Positions 27,242-35,278 of a stretch of 64,000 nucleotides of DNA are shown here, in pieces (the stretch's first letter is position 1; the number at the start of each line of letters is the position of its first letter). The position numbers and the translations under genes are program-made. Location of the stretch: contig NZ_CALMZC010000050.1 in the NCBI RefSeq assembly GCF_937873765.1, positions 25,404 to 89,403 of the forward strand, read 5' to 3'. The DNA is from an uncultured Thiothrix sp. (GTDB taxonomy: Bacteria; Pseudomonadota; Gammaproteobacteria; Thiotrichales; Thiotrichaceae). The notes below the pieces were generated by a model, which saw nothing but the letters and a program-made list of their open reading frames with translations, ran no database searches and was not told the DNA's origin.

Positions 27242-29320
27242 GTGGAGCACAGTACGAACCTGTTACAAGGTATTCTATTGCTATTGGTCATGTCAGTAGC
27301 CTCTGTGGCTGCATTCCGTACTTTCAAACTGCCTCCCATTCTTGGCTATCTGCTGGTAGGCGCTCTCAGTAGTGAAAATGCTTTGGGTTGGCTACCTGAA
27401 AACCACTCTATTGAATTCATGGCTGAAGTAGGCGTTGTTTTCCTCCTATTTGCTATTGGCCTAGAGTTTTCTGTCAGTCAATTTATGGCTATGCGCCGCA
27501 CTGTCTTAGGTTTAGGCGGCTTGCAAATGATTTTTTCCACTATAATTGGCTTCATTCTTTTAAATTATCTGAATGTTAGTTGGCAAGGTGCCATCGTAGC
27601 AGCTGGTGCTATGGCTTTATCGTCAACGGCTATTGTAGTCAAACAATTGACGGATCAAGGCGAGATGCATGAGCGCCATGGGCAATTAGCTCTGGGCATT
27701 TTACTTTTTCAAGATATTGCAGTCGTTCCTTTTATCATTGCAATTCCTTTACTCAGCACTAATACCACTGCTGATCCTGATTTTATCGTAATGGCGCTGC
27801 ATGCTTTTGGAAATATTCTAGTTTTGGCTCTAATGCTAGTGACTGCTCACTATGTCCTACGTCCCTTGTTCCACAAGGTCGCGAACGCGCAATCGGTTGA
27901 GTTATTTAATATTACAGTTTTACTTGTGGCTCTGACCTCTGCTTGGGTTACCCAATCTTTGGGGATGTCCTTAGCTTTAGGTGCATTTTTAGCAGGAATG
28001 TTGCTCAGTGAAACCGAATATAAGCATCAAATTGAAACCGAAATCCGTCCCTTCCGCGATATTCTAATGGGTTTGTTCTTTATTACCGTAGGTGCCAAAT
28101 TAAACCTCGCGGTGCTGCCCGAATTGTGGCTATCAATTCTCTGGCTACTACTAGGCATTGTAGTATTTAAAGCCATCTTAATTGGCTGCTTAGTGCGCTT
28201 GTTTGGAAATAATAAGGGTATCGCGGTACGTACTGGACTGGTACTAGCACAAGGTGGCGAATTTGGTTTCGCCCTACTCTCTTTAGCTTTAAGTTATGGC
28301 CTACTGACTGCGGATGAAGTCCAAGCCGACTTGGCAGCGATTGTGATTAGCATGGCCATTGCGCCTTTAATTATCCGCTCTAACGATAAAGTCACTCGTA
28401 AGCTCCTGCGCGATAGTTATTTGCGCCAGCGCTATAAAGATGCTCATGCTTTCCGTCAAGAGGTTAGGGAAGTCGATAATCATGTCATCATCTGTGGTTA
28501 TCGACGCGTAGGCCAAGGTTTAGCTCGCTTACTTGAAGAACAGGGTGTGCCTTATTTAGGTTTGGAACTCGACTCTAAAATTGTTACCGAAGCTTGGGAA
28601 GCCGGTGAAAGCGTATATTATGCTGATGCTAGCCGTACTGAAATTTTAATGGCTGCTGGTATCCAGCGCGCTCGATTGGTGGTCATTACCGTCGTAGATA
28701 CTGAAATCGCCAAGGAGATTACTGAGGCAGCCCGTAAAAAGAATAAGAATATTCCGATTGTAGTGCGTGCCCGTGATGACACCTATTTGGAAGCCCTTAT
28801 TAAATTAGGTGCTACTGAAGTCCTACCAGAGTCTTTAGAAGCCAGTGTGATGGTGGCACGCCGAGTTTTAGAAAAACTAGAGTTACCTAATGAAGAAATA
28901 GAGCAAGTTGTTGGCCGTATCCGTATTGAAGGTTATAAGCAGCTTAAAAGCTTCTTCCACGGAACCCCCCAAAAAGCTACCAGTAAGTCTGAGACCTTCT
29001 TACATAGTATTGTCTTATTGGAAACCGACAAAGCCGTTGGTAAGCGGATTGCTGACTTAAATTTAGAAAGCATGGGCATTACTTTAAAAGCACTGAAACG
29101 TGGAGAAATCCGTGGTGATCAACCTTCACCCGAGATGGTCTTACAAACTGATGATACCTTAATCCTTGAAGGCAAAGCTGATCGGTTTAAGGAAATTGAG
29201 AAAAAGATTCATGGTGAACGTAAAGAGAAAGAAGCTAAGTCAGAGGCAAAGCCAGCAAACTCTGTCACACCAATAGCGTTAGCTCAATTAGAAAGCAATT
29301 TATCTAAAACCGATCATTAA
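27242..29320 (+). CDS. CPA2-family monovalent cation:proton antiporter with RCK domains
   Basis: A 692-residue KefB/KefC/YbaL-like protein. About twelve transmembrane helices fill residues 1-385, including the family motifs VGVVFLLFAIGLEFS and SSTAIVVKQLTDQGE. A Rossmann-fold RCK/TrkA-N domain follows (VIICGYRRVGQGLARLLEEQGV), then a TrkA-C domain around residues 585-665 and a charged tail. Such proteins exchange K+ or Na+ for H+ and are gated by nucleotide or glutathione binding to the RCK domain. The start is GTG 27242, preceded by GAGGG. It follows der by 21 bases and may be co-transcribed with it. Ion specificity is not readable from sequence. Confidence 0.9.
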   Translation: MEHSTNLLQGILLLLVMSVASVAAFRTFKLPPILGYLLVGALSSENALGWLPENHSIEFMAEVGVVFLLFAIGLEFSVSQFMAMRRTVLGLGGLQMIFSTIIGFILLNYLNVSWQGAIVAAGAMALSSTAIVVKQLTDQGEMHERHGQLALGILLFQDIAVVPFIIAIPLLSTNTTADPDFIVMALHAFGNILVLALMLVTAHYVLRPLFHKVANAQSVELFNITVLLVALTSAWVTQSLGMSLALGAFLAGMLLSETEYKHQIETEIRPFRDILMGLFFITVGAKLNLAVLPELWLSILWLLLGIVVFKAILIGCLVRLFGNNKGIAVRTGLVLAQGGEFGFALLSLALSYGLLTADEVQADLAAIVISMAIAPLIIRSNDKVTRKLLRDSYLRQRYKDAHAFRQEVREVDNHVIICGYRRVGQGLARLLEEQGVPYLGLELDSKIVTEAWEAGESVYYADASRTEILMAAGIQRARLVVITVVDTEIAKEITEAARKKNKNIPIVVRARDDTYLEALIKLGATEVLPESLEASVMVARRVLEKLELPNEEIEQVVGRIRIEGYKQLKSFFHGTPQKATSKSETFLHSIVLLETDKAVGKRIADLNLESMGITLKALKRGEIRGDQPSPEMVLQTDDTLILEGKADRFKEIEKKIHGERKEKEAKSEAKPANSVTPIALAQLESNLSKTDH

Positions 29321-30010
29321 TAGCCAAGCTTTGTTCTATTTTTCCACAATTTTTCAGCATTTCTTACATACTGTGTTGATTAAATAGGCCTATTATACTC
29401 GAGCTTTTCGGTTTGGAGATGACTATCAAACCCCACTTATCTGCCTAAAATCTACGCTCATCCAGCATTTCATGCATAATTTCTAGACCGTGGTACTCTT
29501 TTAGGCAGCTTATGCGTTTAGTAGGTGGTTTCTAGCGATTATTTTGCTAAAAATTCATGCTAATTAAGTACTGCTATACATTTTAAGCAAGCTATACTTT
29601 CAAGCATACCTCCTCAGGATCAGTAGTAGGAGTAAAAACTAGGATTCAAAGCACAAGCATTAGAGAAATTCAGAAGCTTGTTAATGACTAATATGCATGC
29701 TGGGTATCTGATGATGGGTAAAGGCTTTAAGTTTCAAGGCTCTAGATTAAGGACAACATTAAGAACTTATCACTTAATTTAGAATCTAACAGGAAGCTTG
29801 TGACACCAAGTATCAGGGCTATACATGACTTTTACAGCGTGGACGCTGTGATCTGGGCAAGACCAACACGGATGGCCTCTGGACAGGACAACCAGTGAGT
29901 CAGGTTATAAAACGGTATGTTTACAATCTTGTCCTGTACATCTAGCTGCAAATACTGCAGTTAGTATTAAGTGCTGCACAAGGGCTTTATATAATTAAAG
30001 GTTACAGAAA
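29321..30010. other. 690-base gap without a supported gene
   Basis: I find no convincing coding sequence here: possible short frames lack ribosome binding sites and are broken by stops. The left 450 bases are AT-rich and featureless apart from weak promoter-like hexamers (for example TATACT near 29396). The right part holds the paired structure listed at 29834-29964. TATAAT at 29990-29995 is too close to the fis start to serve it unless the message has almost no leader. Confidence 0.6.
29834..29964 (+). ncRNA. structured non-coding element upstream of fis (leader or small RNA candidate)
   Basis: Three pairings occur in 131 bases: ACAGCG (29834-29839) with CGCTGT (29844-29849) around TGGA; ACAGGACAA (29883-29891) with TTGTCCTGT (29929-29937), nine perfect pairs; and CTAGCTGCA (29942-29950) with TGCAGTTAG (29956-29964) around AATAC, nine pairs with one G-U. 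No T tract follows, so it is more likely a 5' leader of fis than a terminated RNA. I do not recognise an RNA family. Strand is assumed to be that of fis. Confidence 0.35.
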
Positions 30011-30262
30011 ATGAATACAGCAACTCGCTCTTTAGACTCATCACTCTCTGAAACGGTATCTCGTACCCTGCAAGAGTATTTAGATACTTTAGGTGACCAC
30101 GAGGCCAGCAATATTTACCGCTTAGTAGTGGATGAGGTTGAGCGTCCTATGTTAGAAATCATGATGCGCTACACTCACGGTAATCAATCACGTGCAGCTC
30201 AATGTATGGGGATTAATCGCGCCACCTTACGTACTAAATTAAAACGTCACAATTTGCTGTAA
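30011..30262 (+). CDS. fis: Fis-family nucleoid-associated DNA-binding protein
   Basis: An 83-residue Fis homologue, slightly shorter than the 98 residues of the enterobacterial protein. The C-terminal helix-turn-helix is typical: YTHGNQSRAAQCMGINRATLRTKLKRHNLL. The preceding helix (DEVERPMLEIMMRYT) forms the dimer. Fis bends DNA and stimulates rRNA and other growth-linked promoters as well as recombination. ATG 30011 is preceded by AAAGG. In many gammaproteobacteria fis follows dusB in one operon; here dusB is missing and fis stands alone behind a long non-coding region, so it must have its own promoter. Confidence 0.92.
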   Translation: MNTATRSLDSSLSETVSRTLQEYLDTLGDHEASNIYRLVVDEVERPMLEIMMRYTHGNQSRAAQCMGINRATLRTKLKRHNLL

Positions 30263-30299
30263 TGCTAACTCAGTTCACAGTACCATCCTCCAAATTGGC

Positions 30300-30330
30300 T
30301 AAGCTTCCTGTGCTATAAGCAGGAAGCTTA
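30300..30330. terminator. strong stem between convergent fis and pyrE
   Basis: TAAGCTTCCTG (30300-30310) and CAGGAAGCTTA (30320-30330) give an 11-bp perfect stem around a nine-base loop, placed between the two stop codons. The T tract is poor on both strands, but position and strength favour a shared terminator. Confidence 0.65.
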
Positions 30331-30341
30331 CACTCTCTCTT

Positions 30342-30989
30342 CTAAATCTCGACCCCATACTGCTGACGGTAGCTTTGAATAGCTGCTAATAATTGCGGTT
30401 CAGCAATCTGCTCTCGCACATGCTGAATCACATTATTTAAACCAACAATACTAATCACGGGTACACCAAAATTTTTTTCTACTTCCTGCACTGCAGATAA
30501 AACCCTTTGTCCACGCTCTTGCCGATCAAGTGAAATCGCAACACCTGCTAGACTTGCACCTTGTCCCGACACAATGATAGCTGCTTCACGAATCGCTGTG
30601 CCAGCCGTCATAACATCATCAATCACTAAGACACGCCCTTTTAAGGCTGCACCGACAATAGTTCCACCTTCACCATGATCTTTGGCTTCTTTACGATTAA
30701 ACGCATAGGGGTAATCTAAACCATGCTGTTCATAGAGGGCGATAGCCACTGAGGCGGCCAAAGGAATACCTTTATAAGCGGGGCCAAATAACATGTCGAA
30801 TTGAATCCCCGACTCAACAATAGCCTGTGCATAAAACTGACCTAAACGACTTAAGGCTGAGCCTGTTTGAAATAAGCCTGCATTGAAAAAGTACGGACTA
30901 AGACGCCCAGATTTTAAGGTGTATTCACCAAAACGCAAAACACCTTGTTGCAAGGCAAACTCTAAAAAAGCTTGTTGATAGGGTTTCAT
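30342..30989 (-). CDS. pyrE: orotate phosphoribosyltransferase
   Basis: A 215-residue enzyme that joins orotate and PRPP to give orotidine 5'-phosphate in pyrimidine synthesis. The PRPP-binding loop [13 protein letters not shown] and the flexible-loop stretch [13 protein letters not shown] are intact, as is the N-terminal [17 protein letters not shown] start it at ATG 30989 ([11 protein letters not shown]), with GAGAG upstream, rather than five codons earlier. It is monocistronic and convergent with fis. Confidence 0.96.
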   Translation of the reverse strand: MKPYQQAFLEFALQQGVLRFGEYTLKSGRLSPYFFNAGLFQTGSALSRLGQFYAQAIVESGIQFDMLFGPAYKGIPLAASVAIALYEQHGLDYPYAFNRKEAKDHGEGGTIVGAALKGRVLVIDDVMTAGTAIREAAIIVSGQGASLAGVAISLDRQERGQRVLSAVQEVEKNFGVPVISIVGLNNVIQHVREQIAEPQLLAAIQSYRQQYGVEI

Positions 30990-31055
30990 CGGGCACTCTC
31001 TCATTAATCATTTAGCGCCAAGGATGATACCAGAAAAGCCGTCAACAAAATGCTT

Positions 31056-31514
31056 TTAACCACGTGGCACATGTTCCCAAAGCAAACAGCCACTGGGTAG
31101 TCGATAGCTAGCTAAATCTAACCCCAGTTGACTTGCAGCTTCAGAATCAATTTCCGTGATACAAGCCTCTTTTAACTGCTCCACCTTCAGCCCTCTGGCT
31201 GCAGTAAGATTGGTAAACTCAATCAAAGCTAGCTTCAACGAAGTATTAGTCAGATCAGTATGACTTAAATCGGCCAAGCTGAGATTGGTATAATCAAGAT
31301 TTGCGTTTTTGAAGCTTGCACCACTGAGCTTGCTGTGTGCAAAATCGGCAAGACTTAGATTCGCTCCTTCAAAATTGCGCCCTGTTAAATCAGTATTTTG
31401 GGCTTGATACAGCGGTGTACTGAGCGAGCCAACCGCATAAGCGGCTGAGTGAAGACCTACACTTAATGCTAGACAAACATAGCAGACTAAGCTCCTTATC
31501 CTTGGAACTTTCAT
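31056..31514 (-). CDS. secreted pentapeptide-repeat protein
   Basis: A 152-residue exported protein with a signal peptide (VCYVCLALSVGLHSAAYA). The central 65 residues are pentapeptide repeats of the A(D/N)LXX type: TDLTGRNFEGANLSLADF, then ANLDYTNLSLADLSHTDL, which should fold as a short right-handed quadrilateral beta-helix. A less repetitive C-terminal part with two cysteines follows. Function is unknown; periplasmic pentapeptide proteins are common in sulfur bacteria and cyanobacteria. ATG 31514 has GGAGTG upstream. Leftward orientation matches pyrE, 66 bases downstream. Confidence 0.8.
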   Translation of the reverse strand: MKVPRIRSLVCYVCLALSVGLHSAAYAVGSLSTPLYQAQNTDLTGRNFEGANLSLADFAHSKLSGASFKNANLDYTNLSLADLSHTDLTNTSLKLALIEFTNLTAARGLKVEQLKEACITEIDSEAASQLGLDLASYRLPSGCLLWEHVPRG

Positions 31515-31583
31515 CGTAACACTCCATGTTATTTTAATTCATTTGCTTAAAGTGTAGTGCTTTAGTTCAAGTTTGCCAGCTTC

Positions 31584-32435
31584 TTATGAACTAGCAAGCT
31601 CCGCTAATTGCATCCCCATTTTCACGGTTTGACCTGCTTGGGTCTCACCCCAATTCCAGTTGTCCCTTTCTAAAAGCACGATGACCGTTGAACCCATATT
31701 AAAGCGCCCCATTTCAGCCCCTTTAGCTAAGTTAACACTGGAATAATGCTCAACACGAACCGCTGAGTGATTTGGCGGTGTAATCAAGCCCGCCCAGACC
31801 GTTTCAATGGCAGCGACATTAATCGCGCCCACTAAAACCAGCGCCATTTTGCCTAATTCAGTCTCAAAAATAGCTACGACGCGTTCATTACGCGCAAATA
31901 AACGTGGAATCGTACGCACGGTATGCCCTGCTACACTAAACAGTCTTCCGGGTATATATACCTGTTCAATTAGCTGACCCGCTAAGGGCATATGGATGCG
32001 GTGATAATCGCGGGGGGAGAGATAAATGGTAGTGAACTGACCATTCAAAAAATGGGCAGCACGCGCTGCATCACCCCCTAATAACTCCACTACCGAATAA
32101 TCAAAGCCTTTAGCTTGAAAAATACGCCCGGAACAAATCGCCTCGACTTGGCTAATTTTGCCATCGACTGGACTGGCTAAAACCTTCGCTCCGCTAGCAA
32201 TCGGTCGTAGTTCAGGTTTTAAACTGCGCGTAAAAAATGCATTAAAGGTTTTATAGGTATTAGGATCAACTTGCTCAGCTTCACTCATATTGACTTTAAA
32301 CACCTTAATAAACTGGCGAATCGCAGGCTGAGTCCATTGAGACTCAATCCGAGTTAAACGATAAACCAGACGCGAAATAGCATGATGTGGCAGCGGATAC
32401 AGCGACCATGCTTTTAAATAATCAGATAGAGGCAT
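31584..32435 (-). CDS. psd: phosphatidylserine decarboxylase proenzyme
   Basis: About 283 residues. The membrane-bound enzyme makes phosphatidylethanolamine from phosphatidylserine. It is translated as a proenzyme that cleaves itself before the serine of the GST motif, here FNMGSTVIVL, where methionine replaces the common leucine. The conserved PVDGKISQ, the HYF-type region AAHFLNGQFTTIYLSPRDYHRIHMP and the C-terminal serine site are present. I start at ATG 32435; the frame is open to a TTG at 32477, but the extra 14 residues are not expected from the family. It is divergent from prmB. Confidence 0.94.
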   Translation of the reverse strand: MPLSDYLKAWSLYPLPHHAISRLVYRLTRIESQWTQPAIRQFIKVFKVNMSEAEQVDPNTYKTFNAFFTRSLKPELRPIASGAKVLASPVDGKISQVEAICSGRIFQAKGFDYSVVELLGGDAARAAHFLNGQFTTIYLSPRDYHRIHMPLAGQLIEQVYIPGRLFSVAGHTVRTIPRLFARNERVVAIFETELGKMALVLVGAINVAAIETVWAGLITPPNHSAVRVEHYSSVNLAKGAEMGRFNMGSTVIVLLERDNWNWGETQAGQTVKMGMQLAELASS

Positions 32436-32500
32436 AGAGCTTGGCAAATAGCTAATAAATGCAGGATGATACGGCAATTTAGTCGAAAGGAATATACTCG

Positions 32501-33433
32501 ATGGCGCAGCCAGCTCTCTCTGAACTCTCTAGCATTCTTGATTTTATCCGTTGGGGAGCCAGCCAATTTCGCGCAGCGGAGTTAAGTTTTTCGCATGGTA
32601 TGGCTTCTGCTTTAGACGAGGCAGCCTATTTAGTCCTGCATAGCCTGCATTTGCCGGTGGATACACCTGAATTGTATTTTGCCAGCAAACTGACTCAATC
32701 TGAAAAGCAAAAGGTGGTGACTATTCTGGAGCGCCGGATTATTGAACGCAAACCTGCGGCCTATTTAACCAATGAAGCGTGGTTTGCAGGTCTGCCTTTT
32801 TATGTGGATGAGCGCGTGTTAGTACCTCGCTCACCAATTGCAGAGCTAATAGAAAAGCAGTTTTATCCATGGACGGATGAAGCACAAGTAGCACATGTTT
32901 TAGATTTATGTACCGGCAGTGGCTGCATCGGTATTGCTTGCGCTTACGCATTCCCGAACGCAGAAGTCGATCTCAGCGATATTTCTGCTCATGCGATTGC
33001 CGTTGCTAAACTCAATATCGAGCGGCATGGCGTGCAAGCTCAGGTTCAAACCATCGAGTCCGACCTATTCACTCATTTAAGTGGCAAGCGTTATGACTTG
33101 ATTATCAGCAATCCGCCTTATGTTGATGCTGCCGAGATTGCCGAAATGAGCAGTGAATTTCAGCACGAGCCTCTGCTTGGTTTAGCCGCAGGAGCTGATG
33201 GCTTAGATATTGTGCATCGCATTTTAGCCACTGCTGGCGAGCATTTAAGCGACCATGGAATTTTGATTGCTGAGGTGGGCAATAGTCAATTTGCACTCGC
33301 TGAAGCGTATCCGGAAGTACCTTTTCAATGGCTAGAATTTGAACGTGGTGGGGATGGAGTTTTTTTATTAACTGCAGCTCAATTAAACGAACATCAAAGT
33401 GCTTTCAAAGCGGCTGCGGCCAAGCTGCTTTAA
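32501..33433 (+). CDS. prmB: 50S ribosomal protein L3 N5-glutamine methyltransferase
   Basis: A 310-residue SAM-dependent methyltransferase of the HemK/PrmB group. It has the SAM-binding motif VLDLCTGSGCIGIA and the catalytic ISNPPYVD motif that positions the glutamine side chain. The N-terminal helical domain (LSSILDFIRWGASQF...) and the linker with VPRSPIAELI point to PrmB rather than PrmC. It modifies L3 during ribosome assembly. ATG 32501 is preceded by AAAGGA. The 3' end overlaps the convergent hypothetical gene by 29 bases. Confidence 0.93.
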   Translation: MAQPALSELSSILDFIRWGASQFRAAELSFSHGMASALDEAAYLVLHSLHLPVDTPELYFASKLTQSEKQKVVTILERRIIERKPAAYLTNEAWFAGLPFYVDERVLVPRSPIAELIEKQFYPWTDEAQVAHVLDLCTGSGCIGIACAYAFPNAEVDLSDISAHAIAVAKLNIERHGVQAQVQTIESDLFTHLSGKRYDLIISNPPYVDAAEIAEMSSEFQHEPLLGLAAGADGLDIVHRILATAGEHLSDHGILIAEVGNSQFALAEAYPEVPFQWLEFERGGDGVFLLTAAQLNEHQSAFKAAAAKLL

Positions 33434-33794
33434 ATTGCTGATAATGCGCCGCAAAAATCTGCTCTAACTCATCAATCACTTCTGCTGCTGGCCGCCCTTT
33501 AATCATATGAGCGGCCATTAAATCAGAGGTTGGCGAAAGCAAAGCATCCGGGCTAAGCATAGCATAGCTGGCTTTTAAGCGCTTAATAGCCTTGACTACA
33601 CTTTCCGTAGCCGGACGCTCTAACAGCTCTGGTTCAGGACAAGTTTGGTCAACTCTTAGCGCGGGCGCAGCACTGATAAGAAACTCTGCAAACTTAAGCA
33701 AAGTGGCTTGATCATGAGAGCTTAATTCACGAAATAAACTGCGTAAGCGCTTTTCTTGAGGAGTACTACTACCCTGCCCTAAGGTTGTTAACAT
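33405..33794 (-). CDS. conserved-looking hypothetical protein, 129 residues
   Basis: A soluble, helical protein without signal peptide. It opens with a helix pair (EKRLRSLFRELSSHDQATLLKFAEFLISAA), then has a loop rich in proline and a second helical part (ESVVKAIKRLKASYAMLSPDALLSPTSDLMAAHMIKGRPAAEVIDELEQIF). I recall similar short proteins in other gammaproteobacteria but no function, and this was not checked. Its last 29 bases overlap the end of prmB on the other strand. An AGG-containing ribosome binding site lies before ATG 33794. It is followed leftwards only by non-coding bases of prmB, so it ends a leftward transcript that may start at the LysR gene's side or on its own. Confidence 0.65.
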   Translation of the reverse strand: MLTTLGQGSSTPQEKRLRSLFRELSSHDQATLLKFAEFLISAAPALRVDQTCPEPELLERPATESVVKAIKRLKASYAMLSPDALLSPTSDLMAAHMIKGRPAAEVIDELEQIFAAHYQQFKAAWPQPL

Positions 33795-33862
33795 ATTTGA
33801 CCTAATTCAACAGCTATCTTTAATCTTTCAGCAAACTTCCAATTTTAAGTGAGAGCTACTAA

Positions 33863-34774
33863 CTATTCATCAGTCTTTTTTGCACGTTGGCAATAAATAC
33901 GCGCAAACTCTAAAAGCTCCTCCATGGCTGGAACCTTAAACTTTTGGCGCTGGCGTACAAAAGAAAAATCACGGGTTAAGGGAGGATTGAGTGGCTTCGA
34001 GACTAAAGAGCCTAATTTAATCTCTTTACTAATGCTCGCACTCGATACCACTGAAACACCCATGCCTGCCTCTACGGCTCCTTTTACAGCCTCGGGGCTG
34101 CCGAGTTCTAAGCAATTATTGACCGCATGCTTATCTACACCTTGGATAGATAAATAGTCCACCATTACTTCACGAGTACCAGAGCCTTCTTCGCGACAAA
34201 TTAACGAATATTTCACTAAATCTTTGGCAGTCACCTTATCTAATTTGGCTAATTCGTGACTAGGTGGGCAAATTAAAACCATTTCATCGGTGCGACACAC
34301 TTCGACTAACAGGTTTTTATTAGTGACTGGACCTTCGACCACACCTAAATCAATGACATTGTTTTCTACCATAGAAACGATGCCTTCGGTATTAGAAACT
34401 CTTAAACGCAACTTAATGTCAGCATTTTTGGATTTAAAGTCGCCCAATAATGAAGGCAACATATATTCAGAAATTGTCGTACTTGCACCAATAGTGAGAG
34501 AGCCACTAATATCATCTGTCATCTCACGAATAGCGTTTTCCATTTCGCTATAGAGATCGAAAATCTTTTCAGAATATTCGTAAACTACTTGACCGGCTTC
34601 AGTAAGAGTAACCCGATTATGGGTGCGATCGAACAGGCGGGTATCAAACTGCTCTTCCAATTGGCGGATTTGAAAGGTCACAGCGGGCTGGGTCATGTGA
34701 AGCACTTCAGCTGCTTTGGTGAAACTAAGCAAACGGGCAACCGCGTGGAAGACTTGTAATCTTCTGTCTGACAT
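33863..34774 (-). CDS. LysR-family transcription regulator (CysB/CbbR-like group)
   Basis: A 303-residue LysR regulator. The N-terminal winged helix (LQVFHAVARLLSFTKAAEVLHMTQPAVTFQIRQLEEQF) is textbook, followed by the linker helix and a two-lobed effector-binding domain. It resembles the group that includes CbbR and regulators of sulfur or nitrogen assimilation (GSGTREVMVDYL, VKGAVEAGMGVSVVSS). It is distinct from the CbbR at 57988. AAGGAG lies upstream of ATG 34774. The preceding gap contains a palindrome (34946-34960) and spaced TTACCG repeats that could be its operators. Targets might include the ccoGHIS genes upstream on the same strand or its own promoter. Confidence 0.88.
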   Translation of the reverse strand: MSDRRLQVFHAVARLLSFTKAAEVLHMTQPAVTFQIRQLEEQFDTRLFDRTHNRVTLTEAGQVVYEYSEKIFDLYSEMENAIREMTDDISGSLTIGASTTISEYMLPSLLGDFKSKNADIKLRLRVSNTEGIVSMVENNVIDLGVVEGPVTNKNLLVEVCRTDEMVLICPPSHELAKLDKVTAKDLVKYSLICREEGSGTREVMVDYLSIQGVDKHAVNNCLELGSPEAVKGAVEAGMGVSVVSSASISKEIKLGSLVSKPLNPPLTRDFSFVRQRQKFKVPAMEELLEFARIYCQRAKKTDE

Positions 34775-34820
34775 TTAGAACTATTCTCCTTGTTAGTGAC
34801 ACTGCTTAGGTCAGGTATGA

Positions 34821-34829
34821 GGGGGGGGG
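34821..34829. repeat. G9 homopolymer upstream of the LysR gene
   Basis: Nine G in a row lie 47 bases before the LysR start, in a promoter-type position. Such tracts can vary in length by replication slippage and alter expression, but a single read of the sequence cannot show variation. Confidence 0.6.
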
Positions 34830-34854
34830 TTATCTCACTATTCCCTGAACTTAT

Positions 34855-34960
34855 TTACCGGTCATCCATTACCGGATATTACCGTTTAATTTGACGATAA
34901 AAAATACCAGTTTATAAAATATCTCTATCAACAACTCGACAAATACTATTCTTAGAATAG
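34855..34960. promoter_or_regulatory. repeat-rich control region between the LysR gene and ccoS
   Basis: Three TTACCG copies start at 34855, 34869 and 34879, two of them extended to TTACCGG. Further right, CTATTC (34946-34951) and GAATAG (34955-34960) form a perfect palindrome around TTA, a shape that suits a LysR dimer. TTGACG (34891-34896) and TATAAA (34913-34918) with 16 bases between could be a rightward promoter, although no rightward gene follows. The 275-base gap has no supported coding sequence. Confidence 0.4.
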
Positions 34961-35049
34961 GACAGTTCTGTACAAACGGGGCTAGTTCTTACGGATAAAA
35001 CAAATTTTTTTGATAAGAGGCACAAGATCAACTACCAAGTGTAGGATTT

Positions 35050-35268
35050 TTACACGCTTTTATCAGTTGCTGTCGAGTGTTCACTGGATTTTTCTGATAA
35101 CTTCTTAGGCTGATGAGGGATACGGGGATCATCGTCATCCATTAAAATTCGGTAAGCAGGCCCTTCTAAATCATCATATTGGCCACTCCGCACGGTATAA
35201 ATAAAGGCAATCACTACGACAATCATGACCCCGATAGCAATCGGAATCAGCATATATAAAGCTTCCAT
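35050..35268 (-). CDS. ccoS: cbb3-type cytochrome oxidase assembly protein CcoS
   Basis: A 72-residue protein with one N-terminal membrane helix (LIPIAIGVMIVVVIAFIYTV) followed by the family signature SGQYDDLEGPAYRILMDDDD and a hydrophilic tail. CcoS is needed to insert haem and copper cofactors into cbb3 oxidase. It is the last gene of ccoGHIS, 10 bases after ccoI. No oxidase structural genes (ccoNOQP) are in the window. Confidence 0.93.
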   Translation of the reverse strand: MEALYMLIPIAIGVMIVVVIAFIYTVRSGQYDDLEGPAYRILMDDDDPRIPHQPKKLSEKSSEHSTATDKSV

Positions 35269-35278
35269 GGTGACTCAC

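Noticed and set aside
29990..29995. Perfect TATAAT just before fis
   Set aside because: A start from it would fall within about ten bases of the fis ATG and cut off the AAAGG ribosome binding site; no good -35 is present.
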